Assembly: GCA_030141605.1 (NCBI GenBank)
Contig: JAQGDQ010001662.1
Location: 1-30,623, forward strand
From: Tubiluchus corallicola
Lineage: Eukaryota > Priapulida > Priapulimorpha > Priapulimorphida > Tubiluchidae
DNA: 30,623 nt
Direction of reading: 5' to 3'
Shown: one piece after another, positions 21,501 to 28,025 of the stretch
Layout: each line of letters opens with the position of its first letter
Position numbering within the stretch: position 1 is the first letter of the stretch
Made by a program: the position numbers and the translations under genes
Notes under the pieces: generated by a model
Told to the model about the DNA's origin: nothing
Database searches by the model: none
What the model saw: only the letters and a program-made list of their open reading frames with translations

Positions 21501-22824
21501 TAGCTAATATTGACCACATGCAGCCATAAGTATAGCAAGGCATACACCACGTATCACACAACTCTTTATATAAATACCACAGATGCCACTTTATAAGAAA
21601 CTTTATAACGAAAACCGGTCGCTAAGTGTTTGTGGTGCATTAAGAAAGTTCACGATACTACGTTGCTCAATAAACTACTATGACAAAAATATTAAAATGC
21701 GTGCTGTGGTAATTTTTTGACATTGCTTACTGCCAAGAACTGTAGCTTACTTAATTCATGACCGGTCCTATCCATGATACTCATACGCAATGATATGTTT
21801 AAACATTATTAATATTATCAAGATTAAAAAGAGATGTAGGTATTAAATTCAACACAATTTAATTTATAAATAAGACTAATTATTGTCTAAGGTTAATTAT
21901 TTACACACGTAATTAGCAGACTACATAAAATTAAAATTTACACGATGCAATGTTAGCAACAGACAAAAACATTTAGGAACACTTTTGAAAGTTTCTGAAA
22001 TTAATTATAAAAATGATTTTAATGAGAAATTATTAATTAGGGCTTACGACGTTATTTGCACATTGCCAATATATCATTTATGCTCTACATTATGATATAC
22101 ACCTATTTCATAGTCAAAATTATGGATATCTTGTATCAGTTAAATGTTTGCTTGCTTATAATGGCAGTTTGTTTGTTTGTTTATTTTCTTTCGTTGCTAA
22201 CTTGCTAATAGGATATTTGCACATTTTTATTAACACAGTAATATTGCCAAGGTGTTGCAGTCTATGTTACGTCATTACGATTGATCAACTATTCGTTTAG
22301 CACTTTTTTATGAAATAAATTTTTCCGTAGTTTTTCATATTTTGTTTTTGTACCCACTGTAAAAGATCAATTGTTACAGCCTGCATATAGTTGACGGGTG
22401 GCAAAGCCCATGAAGAAAGCAAACTAAAATTTCACAAACCGTGCATGTTTCCACCATCTTTATGTCCCTTGGTTATCTGCAATAAATAAAACTCCGGTCT
22501 TCCTGCAAAGATTTCTCCTTGCGTCAAAAATGCGTCCTTCACCGCGGTGTAATCGTTCAGTATCACAGCGTGCCTCGGTCCCAAATATACGCTAAAAACG
22601 TTACCGAAATGCTGCGACATTTTCTTCAAATACAAGCTGGGGCTATTTCCCATGCTGGGCAAGTTGCCCACAACCGGTAGCGCCCAGGGTCCGGGCGGTA
22701 AACCCCGCGGTCTGGTAACTCTGCTTAGCACATAGCGGAGGAGAGCAGCAAGTAACACCACTGCCAATAACAACACTCGAAAACTGCACCACGGCTGTTC
22801 GAAAGCATTTAATAAAGCATCCAT
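1889..22824 (-). CDS. Cytochrome P450, CYP2-like, complete, 7 exons, 513 residues
   Basis: Haem-thiolate monooxygenase of the CYP2 type, anchored in the ER membrane and fed electrons by P450 reductase. The substrate is unknown. Exons (all minus): 22824-22440, 20442-20112, 18752-18565, 16079-15976, 15181-15061, 12393-12178, 2085-1889. They sum to 1542 nt and every junction keeps the frame at GT-AG sites. Landmarks by residue: hydrophobic anchor about 14-33, hinge PPGP 43-46, C-helix W138xxxR142, I-helix AGTETT 315-320, K-helix E372xxR375, PERF 427-430, haem loop FSVGPRQCVG 446-455 with Cys453 as iron ligand. The length is normal for the family and no disabling change is seen. The start ATG has A at -3 and G at +4. 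After the haem loop CVGK replaces the more usual CxGE or CxGA. The CYP2 grouping rests on motif style (PPGPWALPVVGNL, AGTETTTT, LPHATT); the exact subfamily cannot be read from sequence alone. Confidence 0.93.
2086..2936. other. Intron 6, distal part: unique sequence
   Basis: No coding similarity seen. A perfect TATAAAA lies at 2221-2227 on the plus strand, with CAG|gtaaac about 35 bp downstream. This could be a promoter and first exon for a plus-strand transcript, but no open frame supports it. Confidence 0.35.
2937..4382 (+). mobile_element. LINE reverse-transcriptase C-terminal remnant, internally expanded
   Basis: Read plus, 2937-3116 gives decayed FNAYTTSIF, EMWGLTATWEGEM, LFHRGLLRKIL and LYNRTKEEL. 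These match in order the better fragment at 10054-10410: FNAYVTSIF, EIWGLAITQ, FHKSPLRKVL, LYNRTKEI. The following segment RIRRLRWVGHLMRLPETTPV (the LINE C-terminal RLRWLGHLLR motif) is repeated 13 times. After the array the element resumes as NEALELTKRP, PGKTKYNLDI up to 4374. Stops and frame breaks show it is dead. Confidence 0.85.
3117..4314 (+). repeat. 92-bp minisatellite (13 copies) inside a LINE remnant
   Basis: The unit begins cattagagcactaaaatcag and ends ccagtaagattagcattaaa. Units start at about 3117, 3209, 3301, 3394 and so on; the unit at 3301 has one extra A. One unit is 30 codons of LINE reverse-transcriptase C-terminus plus 2 bases, so successive copies fall in different frames and the array cannot encode a repeat protein. 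Two unit types (ccactaagattatc and ccagtaacattatc or ccagtaagattagc) alternate near the left end. Confidence 0.9.
4843..4961 (+). CDS. Nested gene exon 1: signal peptide
   Basis: ATG at 4843, then an N-terminal Arg, a ten-residue hydrophobic core (AFFLLFFVSL) and a plausible cleavage after SSRA. It ends ACAAG|gtcagt in phase 2. If unspliced, the frame runs to TAA at 5011-5013 (56 residues). An earlier ATG at 4833 opens a different short frame, which weakens the start choice. A TAAATAAAA box sits at 4744-4752 with tcagttcg copies at 4758 and 4782, possibly a core promoter. Confidence 0.5.
4843..9667 (+). CDS. Candidate nested gene: small secreted glycoprotein, 5 exons, 145 residues
   Basis: Not recognised from any family. 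Proposed exons: 4843-4961, 8865-8957, 9258-9379, 9493-9524, 9596-9667. Joined, they are one open frame of 438 nt. The start MTRINAFFLLFFVSLCIESS then RAYP is a textbook signal peptide, cleaved about residue 22. The next part is basic (LRFPLWRRNLRTR; VPFWRSSRQR). Exons 3 and 4 hold three N-glycosylation sequons in YNYTEGITNISDNTT. The last exon is basic (PNHRRGRHQGHKGR, stop). Donors GAAG|gtaagt and ATG|gtaagt, acceptors gtatttctaaag and gcttgcttcctcag, and AATAAA at 9749-9754 support the 3' half. Weak points are the 8865 acceptor and the 9258 acceptor. Exon 2 is a multiple of three with matching phases, so skipping it also keeps the frame. It lies wholly within P450 intron 6, on the opposite strand. 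Secretion and function are inferred. Confidence 0.45.
5024..5110 (+). repeat. TAA/TTA microsatellite
   Basis: A run of (ATT)n followed, after gtattatata, by about 20 AAT triplets: a small hairpin-capable trinucleotide repeat. Confidence 0.95.
5345..8832 (+). repeat. 83-bp satellite array, about 42 copies, with higher-order structure
   Basis: The unit is about gtgagcattttctaagcctc, tcttgatatgacgtttccta, gttgcatggataattgatta, cgatgcaaatttaacagtaacaa. Spacing is 83 bp throughout, apart from a one-base loss near 6475. Marker variants recur at fixed multiples: gtttaccagctgc at about 7291, 7789 and 8287 (498 bp, six units); gccactctt at 7361, 7859 and 8357 (498); attcgacg at 7205 and 8201 (996, twelve units). 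It lies in P450 intron 6 and in intron 1 of the proposed nested gene. The last unit ends abruptly before caccatgtttacattc. Confidence 0.95.
8833..9316 (-). other. Long orphan open frame, antisense to nested exons
   Basis: An open minus frame runs 9316 to 8768 (182 codons), its last part inside the satellite. It is rich in Phe, Cys, Val and Tyr and resembles no family I know. 182 codons without a stop in AT-rich DNA is unusual, but there is no support beyond length, and it conflicts with the plus-strand exons. It could be one exon of an unknown gene. Confidence 0.2.
8865..8957 (+). CDS. Nested gene exon 2 (possible cassette exon)
   Basis: Encodes QIRANTVKNTLTQD then VPFWRSSRQRPSYLSV. The donor GTGCA|gtaagt is strong; the acceptor gttttcaaag is only fair. 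It is 93 nt with phase 2 on both sides, so inclusion or skipping preserves the frame. VPFWRSSR echoes FPLWRRN of exon 1. It starts about 30 bp after the 83-bp satellite ends. Confidence 0.35.
9258..9379 (+). CDS. Nested gene exon 3
   Basis: Encodes LYTGFELDLCRVAQASQQPL then ILDRERTGVYVVTGPYNYTE, acceptor tgtttcacag, donor GAAG|gtaagt (consensus), phases 2 to 1. NYT is a glycosylation sequon. It overlaps a 182-codon minus-strand open frame in antisense, so at most one is likely real here. Confidence 0.45.
9493..9524 (+). CDS. Nested gene exon 4 (32-nt microexon)
   Basis: Acceptor gattctttgtatttctaaag is pyrimidine-rich and the donor ATG|gtaagt is consensus. It reads ITNISDNTTM in the frame set by exon 3 and adds two sequons (NIS, NTT). 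Confidence 0.45.
9596..9667 (+). CDS. Nested gene exon 5: basic tail and stop
   Basis: Acceptor ggcttgcttcctcag is strong. It encodes PLGHFVRDAPNHRRGRHQGH, then KGR and TGA (9665-9667). Histidine and arginine dominate the tail. A poly(A) signal follows 82 bp after the stop. Confidence 0.45.
   Translation, partial: PLGHFVRDAPNHRRGRHQGHKGR
9749..9754 (+). terminator. Poly(A) signal of the nested gene
   Basis: Canonical AATAAA on the plus strand 82 bp after the proposed stop; a second aataaat occurs near 9783. The local sequence is AT-rich, so chance occurrence is possible. Confidence 0.45.
9755..10053. other. Intron 6, non-coding stretch
   Basis: Nothing recognised between the proposed nested-gene poly(A) signal and the LINE remnant. 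Confidence 0.4.
10054..10410 (-). mobile_element. LINE reverse-transcriptase C-terminal fragment
   Basis: Reading minus from about 10406: INIRLRLFNAYVTSIFMYSS, EIWGLAITQEKQIDTFHKSP, LRKVLKIRWPYM, VKIHRLRWLGHLLRLPNEAP, then stop at 10054. The order (fnayv..ifmYsSEiWgl, lRkvLkirWp, RLRWLGHLLRLP) is the C-terminal tail of non-LTR retrotransposon ORF2. It is the same family as the remnant at 2937-4382, in opposite orientation. A TAA ends the frame upstream, so only a fragment remains. Confidence 0.85.
10411..10795. other. Intron 6, unique AT-rich stretch
   Basis: No feature recognised. Confidence 0.4.
10796..11092 (+). repeat. CT-rich polypyrimidine microsatellite
   Basis: About 300 bp of (CT)n with TCC and CCC interruptions. 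It creates serine/leucine/proline and arginine/glutamate open frames on both strands, which are artefacts. In the P450 transcript it reads as (GA)n. Confidence 0.95.
11093..11691. other. Intron 6, unique stretch
   Basis: No gene recognised. A 67-codon plus frame starting at 11229 lies here; its composition and isolation suggest chance. Confidence 0.4.
11692..12108 (+). repeat. Imperfect TCAG/GTCA tetranucleotide repeat
   Basis: Blocks of (GTCA)n, e.g. 11698-11740 and 11860-11885, are separated by drifting stretches with agtgagt and gtcagt words. It reaches to within about 70 bp of P450 exon 6 and so flanks its donor site. Confidence 0.85.
12178..12393 (-). CDS. P450 exon 6 (residues 377-449): PH...TT, PERF, meander
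   Basis: Acceptor ctttctttcacag|GC, donor GTGG|gtaagt, phases 1 to 1. It encodes GLPHATTRGVKFRGFNIPA, then VIPHMANIMNDPKYFPNP and NFEPERFLDSKG. It ends in IPFSVG, the start of the haem loop, which is completed 10 kb away by exon 7. Confidence 0.94.
12458..13083 (+). mobile_element. piggyBac-like non-autonomous element (626 bp), intron 5
   Basis: Flanked on both sides by TTAA (12454-12457 and 13084-13087), the piggyBac target duplication. Both ends have CCCTTATAGGGTC as terminal inverted repeat. A subterminal palindrome cctgggggtaaaaaattacc followed by ccagg sits at one end, and a C-run at the other. No transposase frame. It is homologous over almost its whole length to the copy at 25539-26101, in opposite orientation. 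Confidence 0.85.
13088..13557. other. Intron 5, unique stretch
   Basis: No feature recognised. Confidence 0.4.
13558..14445 (+). repeat. GAAT/GAGT/GA microsatellite split by a LINE insertion
   Basis: (GAAT)n then (GAGT)n and GA runs at 13558-13689 resume as GA/GAGT at 14414-14440. The two parts were contiguous before the LINE at 13690-14413 inserted. Confidence 0.85.
13690..14413 (-). mobile_element. 5'-truncated LINE (CR1/L2-like tail) with 15-bp target duplication
   Basis: The minus frame 14445-13885 holds the LINE part: KYLGHIITSDNKDDMDVIRQ, LFCARANRILKKF, CSPNVKTHLFNSSCKSFYG, LSKLKVAHNISKR, the reverse-transcriptase thumb and C-terminal region, ending VLGRNYE, stop. A 3' UTR follows, then a short tail of (TCAAAA)n type (13690-13714), as CR1/L2-like LINEs often have. 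GAGTGAGAAAGAGAG flanks both sides (13675-13689, 14414-14428). The intact frame and clean duplication suggest a fairly recent insertion. The first residues of the frame (KSLTRSLSHSLS) come from the microsatellite. The clade is inferred. Confidence 0.88.
14714..14947. mobile_element. Palindromic MITE, 234 bp, intron 5
   Basis: The left arm (ctaagttttgcgataaggag, ttctataaatgta...aggtgaccttggaaa...gccaggtcatttcgtt) matches the reverse complement of the right arm over about 90 bp. The loop is about 45 bp. TA flanks both ends (14712-14713, 14948-14949), as for Tc1/mariner-type insertions. No coding capacity. Confidence 0.8.
15061..15181 (-). CDS. P450 exon 5 (residues 337-377): helices J to K with ExxR
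   Basis: Acceptor ggtttgcag|GT, donor AGATGTG|gtgcgt, phases 0 to 1. It encodes VQRRFQKEVDEIVG through MPYAMATIQEIYRCG, with E372-I-Y-R375 as the invariant ExxR. A donor three bases earlier (AGAT|gtggtg) is also possible. I chose the later one because it restores the usual ten-residue spacing from ExxR to the proline of PH. Confidence 0.92.
15357..15690 (+). repeat. GAT/GAC trinucleotide repeat, intron 4
   Basis: About 330 bp of (GAT)n with GAC and AAT interruptions, including a longer pure GAT core at about 15480-15535. The phrase gctgatggcaatggttgt (or agttgc) recurs at 15403, 15587 and 15628, showing duplication of a larger unit. Open frames of Met, Ser, His, Ile and Asp are artefacts. 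Confidence 0.95.
15976..16079 (-). CDS. P450 exon 4 (residues 302-336): oxygen-binding I-helix
   Basis: Acceptor ttgttatag|AA, donor CCCAAG|gtaaaa, phases 1 to 0. It encodes KDEMKIVIHNFMVAGTETT then TTRIRWGMIYLSRSPK. A315-G-T-E-T-T320 is the oxygen-activation motif of helix I. Confidence 0.94.
16105..16470 (+). repeat. Dispersed repeat, copy 1 (intron 3)
   Basis: Shares attaaagcacaagaaaac, gtaacgctgtata, ttgtaaatttaaac, gcagccattttaatc and taggtc with two copies at 27420-27890. It starts about 25 bp from the P450 exon 4 acceptor. An internal tggcgacattttacca doublet occurs at 16427-16465. Possibly a non-autonomous transposon; no ends defined. Confidence 0.7.
16471..17198. other. Intron 3, AT-rich stretch
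   Basis: Nothing recognised. A 70-codon plus frame at 16489 appears to be chance. Confidence 0.4.
17199..17836. mobile_element. pogo/Tigger-like non-autonomous element A (638 bp), intron 3
   Basis: Ends CAGTCAA...TTGACTG with TA on both sides (17197-17198, 17837-17838). The terminal inverted repeats read CAGTCAAtctggtatataag and cagtcaacctcgggtataag. TA duplications and CAGT ends fit the pogo/Tigger branch of Tc1/mariner; this assignment is inferred. No transposase. A 170-bp internal segment (from about 17491) is duplicated in tandem (second copy from about 17661). Element B at 28320-29031 has only one. Confidence 0.8.
17837..18564. other. Intron 3, proximal stretch
   Basis: No gene or repeat recognised. 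A 94-codon minus frame at 18477-18193 has no splice or homology support. Confidence 0.4.
18565..18752 (-). CDS. P450 exon 3 (residues 239-302): helices G to H
   Basis: Acceptor tgtcttag|G, donor ACAA|gtaagt, phases 2 to 1. It encodes YIPSLRKRIKQLVDCRNSAY, then FINKHIQQHINTFDRNNIRG and FCDAYINEI. HINTFDxxNIRxFxDAYIxE is a strong CYP2 signature. It is too short for a 60-codon open-frame cutoff but joins exactly to both neighbours. Confidence 0.93.
18753..20111 (-). repeat. 43-bp minisatellite (about 30 copies) filling P450 intron 2
   Basis: The unit on the plus strand is about caggaatatgattcacaatt followed by acaagcgaaaagctggcttgtca, 43 bp, repeated from about 18802 to the exon 2 boundary. Only about 50 bp next to exon 3 is non-repetitive. 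The unit aligns with the exon 2 end and its donor, except that the GT of the donor is replaced: real exon AACAAG|GTAGG, repeats AACAAG|CTAGC or GACAAG|CCAGC (minus). Variants fall in runs: acaaacg at both ends, acaagcg in the middle. Confidence 0.9.
20112..20442 (-). CDS. P450 exon 2 (residues 129-239): helices C to F
   Basis: Acceptor ttctcctattag|GT, donor ACAAG|gtaggt, phases 1 to 2. It carries GPHWCEQRKFA, the C-helix WxxxR that contacts a haem propionate, and AAMTNIILAVIFGKR, typical of the CYP2 helix E region. It ends VNHIPIT. The last 30 or so bases and the donor site are clearly related to the 43-bp repeat that fills the following intron. Confidence 0.93.
20590..20664. promoter_or_regulatory. 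Possible xenobiotic-response and E-box sites, intron 1
   Basis: gcgcgcacgcgc at 20589-20600 contains GCGTG on the minus strand, the core bound by AhR/ARNT. 57 bp further is the palindrome TCACGTGA (20657-20664), a bHLH E-box. CpG-rich DNA is otherwise rare here. Both motifs are short and their use is conjecture. Confidence 0.25.
21005..21465 (+). repeat. About 102-bp tandem repeat, 4.5 copies, intron 1
   Basis: The unit contains gattagcattgtgaacaatg, tagattaaacgttaaag, gcattattcttgtacactga. Starts of actgata fall at 21111, 21213, 21307 and 21409: spacing 102, 94, 102, the short unit missing tagcactg. Confidence 0.9.
21466..22439. other. Intron 1, AT-rich unique sequence
   Basis: About 1 kb next to exon 1 with no recognised feature. 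Confidence 0.4.
22440..22824 (-). CDS. P450 exon 1 (residues 1-129): membrane anchor and hinge
   Basis: Encodes MDALLNAF, then a leucine-rich anchor (VLLLAVVLLAALL), a basic stop-transfer patch and the proline hinge LPPGP. Next come GNVFSVYLGPRHAVIL and the A-to-B helix region. Translation most likely starts at ATG 22824-22822, since upstream codons in frame have no ATG. The exon ends CACG|gtttgt in phase 1 and joins GTATTG of exon 2 to give HGIVDAEG. Confidence 0.92.
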
Positions 22825-24002
22825 CTTAGGTAAGTACAAAACTCATCACAGTTGAAACGCAACAGAAATTTTCGATATTGCTATGCAACAAATTTTCACG
22901 TTGTTTCAACGTGTTAGTCAAAGGGAGTAAAACTAAATGCACGTGTGTACATTGTGATCTTTGTCGAGGCACGGGTAGTATGTGGTGCGATATATGGCAT
23001 GTTATTTTGGCGTTCTCAACTGCCTTATCAACGCATAACTGTTTAAACATGGCAAATTATGGCACAAGTTCAAACCTTGCCGAGTTATTTGTTATGTACG
23101 CTATAAAGCCAAGGTACGTTAGCAGTAAAAGTCAGCAAACAAAAACACTTCAGATAGACGATAGTGCGATTATGCCTGCATTAGGGCAATATATCATGGA
23201 AAAAAATCTCACGTTTACAGTGATCAATTTATAAGTTTATTTATTTTCACTCTGCATCTAACAGTTATAATAAAAATACAGATAATTTCACTGAAGTAAA
23301 TATAAATATAAAAGCAATATTATCCAGAAATTACAAAAGAGATTCTTATGCAGCATATACATGTGCAAATTAAATTACAGAGTAATTTTGATGCATACAG
23401 TTTGAGCCTAAAAGCTTAGCTTGACAGGCCAAACTGTACGTGGAAATCTTAAAGAAATGATTAAGAATTGAGATAATGATAATATATACATAAATGTGGG
23501 GGGGGGGAGTAGTGAATGAAAGATGAAATGGAGCAAGAACTAAGAAAAACTGTGATCATGATTATAAAGTGTTCAGTAACCTGTTGAGCATAGTCACGTT
23601 TTATTAAGATTACTGTAGAAAAAGAATGCAGGTGATTACCATTATCAAACTGTGTTACTCTCAATACTTTTGAAATATTTCTTTTCTGATGGTTTTTTAA
23701 AAGTTGAAAGGTAGTGACTACATACTACTTGCGTGTTTACTGTGTGGACTAATGAAATGTAGTTAACTTAGTGCATTTTTTGCAATTAAGTACATGAAAA
23801 ACAAAGCTTGAAACTAGAGACATCATTAAAAGTAGGCAAGAGATTTACAAGTTTATATTGTAGCTTTGCTGTACTCGATGTCTTTGGAACTATTTATGCA
23901 TGTTGCATGCTACAATTAATGATGGAAAGGCACCTATGGAAACACGCATGAACAGATGTTAAGAAAGATGAGGGAAAACAGGGGAAGGAAGAGGAAAAAC
24001 AA

Positions 24003-24003
<1 letters not shown>
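22825..24003. other. P450 5' flank and intergenic DNA
   Basis: Must contain the P450 promoter on the minus strand, but no convincing TATA box lies within 300 bp of the ATG. Open frames here (22826-23050, 22878-23234) have no support. A G9 run is at 23497. Confidence 0.35.
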
Positions 24004-24044
<41 letters not shown>

Positions 24045-24058
24045 GTGGAGAGAGCTAT

Positions 24059-24107
<49 letters not shown>

Positions 24108-24131
24108 TCAGAGAGGAGAGAGAGCTATAGT
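24004..24131 (+). repeat. Duplicated GA microsatellite block
   Basis: Two blocks of (GA)n, each followed by agtcagag-tggagagag (or aggagagag) and agctatagtga, so the microsatellite and its 3' neighbour were duplicated together. Confidence 0.9.
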
Positions 24132-25538
24132 GATTTATATAAAATTTCTAGTAAATTTAAATAAACTATATTACACTTTTTAATAAACATTTTCTGAATA
24201 TGATATGTATGTTACATGAATTGACAATTTTCTGATAGTCAATTCAGACAAAATTGCATTTGCCATGGAAACAATTTTTGCACTTCCTCCTCCTAGCATT
24301 GAGCTGATGTAAACAGACTTGTCTAATTAAATTAACTGGTGCAATAACAATGTACTGATCAGGTTTTTCTTAATCAACATGTCAAGGCCAGGTTCTCTAG
24401 TCCTGCAAAAGTGGCAATCTTGAACAAACATCTATGCAAGCAAGCAGTGGAGATTCCGTGGAGATCCATTCAGAGAACTGATGTCCATAGCTGTCAAATA
24501 TCAAAGGAAGAGAATTAGAGCTAACATGCGTGAGTTAGATCCCTTGGCGCCCCGTCTTGCCGTATTGACATTCGATTCTCCTTCAGTAAATAAACAAGCA
24601 CCTCTAGGACAAACAACAACAAGTGGATGATAAACACCCTCGCAAAAGTGCACTCTATGCCCTCACGGGTGAACATGGTAAACAGACATCACGGGTAAAT
24701 ACTCTTACCTTCATTAGCCACCGGATAAACATGGTAGTATGACAAAATGCACAAAAGAAATGTCCATTTAACAGCCAATTATGATCAAGCACTCAAGGTT
24801 TATTCACAATTTCCAAATGTTTCTGCTGCATTTATTAGCCCTGCCGATTCCTGATAGTGTACATTCATCTCCAAACTTATTACAGCTGTGTTTTATGCTG
24901 TAAACCGCCATTTTGAAAGAAGTTAATTTAACTCAAAAATATCTAGTGGCGATTGCTACACAAGTCAGCGTGACCAGTAACTTTCTTTTGGCCCAACAGG
25001 TATCCTTTTTCCTCCAAGATGGCACCATAACATTATGGAACTATGGAGGCAAATCTAAAGAGACCATGTTGCCATACAAGAACGTGTGACAAGTCGCTGT
25101 TATTTATTTGTACGAAGCTCCTGGTTGTTAAGTGTAACCTAAAATCAGATTTTTTAACAAAAAATAACATGCCACCGTATAGGAACGTATGCCTCTTCTT
25201 CAAAATAACTCCACATGCTTGCCCTGGTGTTACACGCAGCGTGATAATAGACACACACACACATCGGAACTAACAGATCTCCTAACACAGATTAATTTAT
25301 AATAATCGTTTATTTACGACAGAGGTAATCTCTCTGCCGCAACAATAAATACAGTAGAGATCCTATGTCAATTACAATTCAGTTGACTCCAGTTACTGGT
25401 ACTTATTGCGATATTTCGATTTCGACAGTGGAATAGTGTTACACGTACATGCTTGTCGAAGTCTAACATACAAAAAAGGGGAGACTCGCACTGTTTCTCG
25501 AAAAGAGGTACAGAGACACACCGTTCAACTTTGATCAA
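24132..25538. other. Intergenic, nothing recognised
   Basis: No gene, RNA or transposon seen. Overlapping opposite frames at 25033-25273 are short and unsupported. A short (CA)n is at 25249-25262. Confidence 0.4.
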
Positions 25539-26101
25539 CCCTTATAGGGTCACGATTTTTTACAACCGATTTTGATAATTCGTAAATTACTTTTGATAAA
25601 CCGCCGTGTTTCATTAGTAAACAGCATAATCACCACCATAGGATACATTATACCTCTGCTTAAAGACATGTGACTTACTAGTAATACGAAATTTAAATTG
25701 ACTTAGTTACGTTCCCTTGTCTATGCTGGAATAACTGTAGACAACTGACATTGCTAGCGCGTGTGCAAAAATCATCTTTATTTTGAATTGTCTACTAGTT
25801 TCTTCTTTTAGGTGGAGTAATTAGAGTAACTGACATTTTGTTTTATCAGATACATCGCCCGTAAAATGTATAGACAAGCGAAGTAAAATTTCGACAATTT
25901 TAAAAAATCGACATATTGCATTTTCACTTTTATTTCGTGGAGAGACAATGCGCCTAAAATAAATAACTGAAAGTATTTTGTGCACAAAACATATTTAGAA
26001 AAAGTCATAGAAAAGGTTTACTGGGATGCGTATGGTAAAAGGGTAAAATGCAAAAAACCGGCCCGGGGGTAATTTTTTACCCCCGGGTGACCCTATAAGG
26101 G
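25539..26101 (-). mobile_element. piggyBac-like non-autonomous element, copy 2 (563 bp)
   Basis: The reverse-oriented homologue of 12458-13083, with CCCTTATAGGGTCA termini. The right flank is TTAA (26102-26105), the left TCAA (25535-25538), a one-base decay of the target duplication. The subterminal palindrome cccgggggtaattttttacc followed by cccggg is intact. It lacks part of the C-rich end of copy 1. Confidence 0.85.
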
Positions 26102-26105
26102 TTAA

Positions 26106-27419
26106 TTCAATGAAATTGGCTTCGGTCACAGTTACACTCCATGTTGTTTAACCAAGTGATTTAAATCTTCACTTGCATTTGATGATACTGGAAGAGATAC
26201 AAATTGGTCAGTGATGAGAATGCAAACTAGTAACTCCGGTGCAATATGCAACCGACGGACGGACATCAGCAAATAGTTGAACGTCTCTGACAAAGTCCAA
26301 ATATTCGGGGAAACGAATTCCATTTCTTTTCTTTCTAACAAACTTGCTTTGCACAAACGTTACAATAGTGTCTATATAACTTGGCTACTGTTGTCAACAC
26401 CATATAGGGAAACACTAGAACAATCTGCCTCAAAGAGGTTAAAAAGTCTATTACATATCCCTAAAAAGAAGACACAGATGGCTATACACAGTTATAAACT
26501 TCGTGAACCTAAGCATTGAGGTTATGTAGTATATACTCTACATTACAAAGCTATTAGCATTTCACATTTTTACAGTCACAATTAAAACAAATATATGTTA
26601 TGTTCATATAATACTATAGTAGCACCAAGCCTGAAAGCATCAGAAATACAGCAAACATGGTGTGAACACAGCAAATCACCGTAACTATCGCACGTCAAAC
26701 GCAAACGTAAAATCAGCAAACACGTTGTTGCAGAAATGTGCGCTGATCCGTCGTCAACCACCGTGAGTCGTAATTCTAAACCGAGAGTCCGCCTTTCGCT
26801 AAAAACCGGGGCAATGATCTTAGTTTTTTCGCTCAATAGAATCATTGTTGTGTGTGCATCCTCTTTCTGCAATTATATTCTGTCTGCAAGCTGTGTGGAA
26901 GAAAAGTGCTTAAACATGAGCAAAATGGCAGCCTTCGTTTGATCAACACAGCAATGACTTTTTGACAGGATTTCATGTAACATCACGTCACCCCTGGTGG
27001 TAAAGTTATGCCTGGCGAAAGAGTCACTTCTGGTGGTAATGCCTCCTCTGGTGCCTGTGTATCTACAGTTTCTTTTCTTCTGAATGCTAGATGACTTGAA
27101 GGTATTTGTGAAGTAAATTTTTTGTTTTTGCTGACATGTCATCTAAAGCACACATGTGTAAAGATACTTTTCTGAAAATGTTTGCCAATTTCTGTTTGCT
27201 TACAGATTGTTAGAACTGTCATTGATCAGTGCCAGCAGGTACAGTGACATTAATCAGGGTCTGAAAGCTGGTACGTATATTGCCCATGTATGACTCAAGA
27301 ACGGTTACAAAGGTAACAAAGTTTTGCGAACAAAATAGAGTTTTCTTTTGCTTCCATTTGGATGTTGTTTGGACAATTGTTAAAGCAAACGAAAGCATTC
27401 TTCTCAGATAAAGTTTAAG
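26106..27419. other. Intergenic stretch with short unsupported frames
   Basis: Minus frame 26356-26132 and overlapping frames at 26582-26942 are under 100 codons and match nothing I know. A CAG acceptor and a gtgagt donor bracket 26731-26762, but no neighbouring exon was found. Confidence 0.3.
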
Positions 27420-27890
27420 GAATTTGTCTTGAAATTTTATCTCACTTTAATGCTGTTTTATTGCATACAGAGCTTATGTTAGCAGTAACGCTGTATAGAA
27501 GTTGTAAATTTAAACAAGTTTAAATAATATTGCGTTTGAAAAATATAACCAGTACATTCATAGCACACGCTTCGCTAACTAAGCAAAAGTTTAAATTAGT
27601 TTATATTCATAATAAGATTAATTGTGTTTTCGGTGAATCAGTGGTGCACACTGGGATGGCGATGCAGTGATGTTTTATCAAGTGATGCGATCATTTTATT
27701 AAAGCACAAGAAAACACTTCAGAAATATAAACCTTAAAAAAGTCATCTGGAAATTTTATATCACTTACATACTGCCTTTTTACATGCATGATTTCAATCG
27801 GCAGTAACTCTGTATAAAACATCTAAATTTAAACTCTTGCGACGGCCATTAGACGCAGCCATTTTAATCATAGGTCGTCTCATTGTTACG
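27420..27890 (+). repeat. Dispersed repeat, copies 2 and 3 in tandem
   Basis: 27420-27690 matches 16140-16470 (gtaacgctgtata, ttgtaaatttaaac, later gatggcgatg). 27692-27890 matches 16105-16290 (attaaagcacaagaaaac to gcagccattttaatcatagg). The second ends about 45 bp from the stop codon of the right-hand gene, so it supplies that gene's 3' UTR. Confidence 0.7.
27695..27700 (-). terminator. Possible poly(A) signal of the right-hand gene
   Basis: AATAAA on the minus strand 234 bp past the stop, at the edge of the dispersed repeat. No experimental support. Confidence 0.3.
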
Positions 27891-27933
27891 TAGGAAGTCA
27901 CAATGCATGGACAACATGGACGACGTTAACTCG

Positions 27934-28025
27934 TCAGCTACACTGTAACTTTTCCCTGTCTTCGAACATGTCTAGTTTCCAATTGAAGTCTTTCTTGAGT
28001 TTAGGCGGCATCCTGAGTGCAGCTT
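27934..28025 (-). CDS. Right-hand gene, terminal exon
   Basis: Acceptor gtctttttcag|AA completes the Glu codon split by the intron. 29 further codons then a TGA at 27936-27934. Confidence 0.72.

Noticed and set aside
22826-23234. Antisense frames just upstream of the P450 start
   Set aside because: Short, overlapping each other on opposite strands, and located where the promoter and 5' UTR should be.
26582-27142. Overlapping plus and minus frames of 68-96 codons
   Set aside because: No recognisable domain, no exon partners, and mutually antisense.
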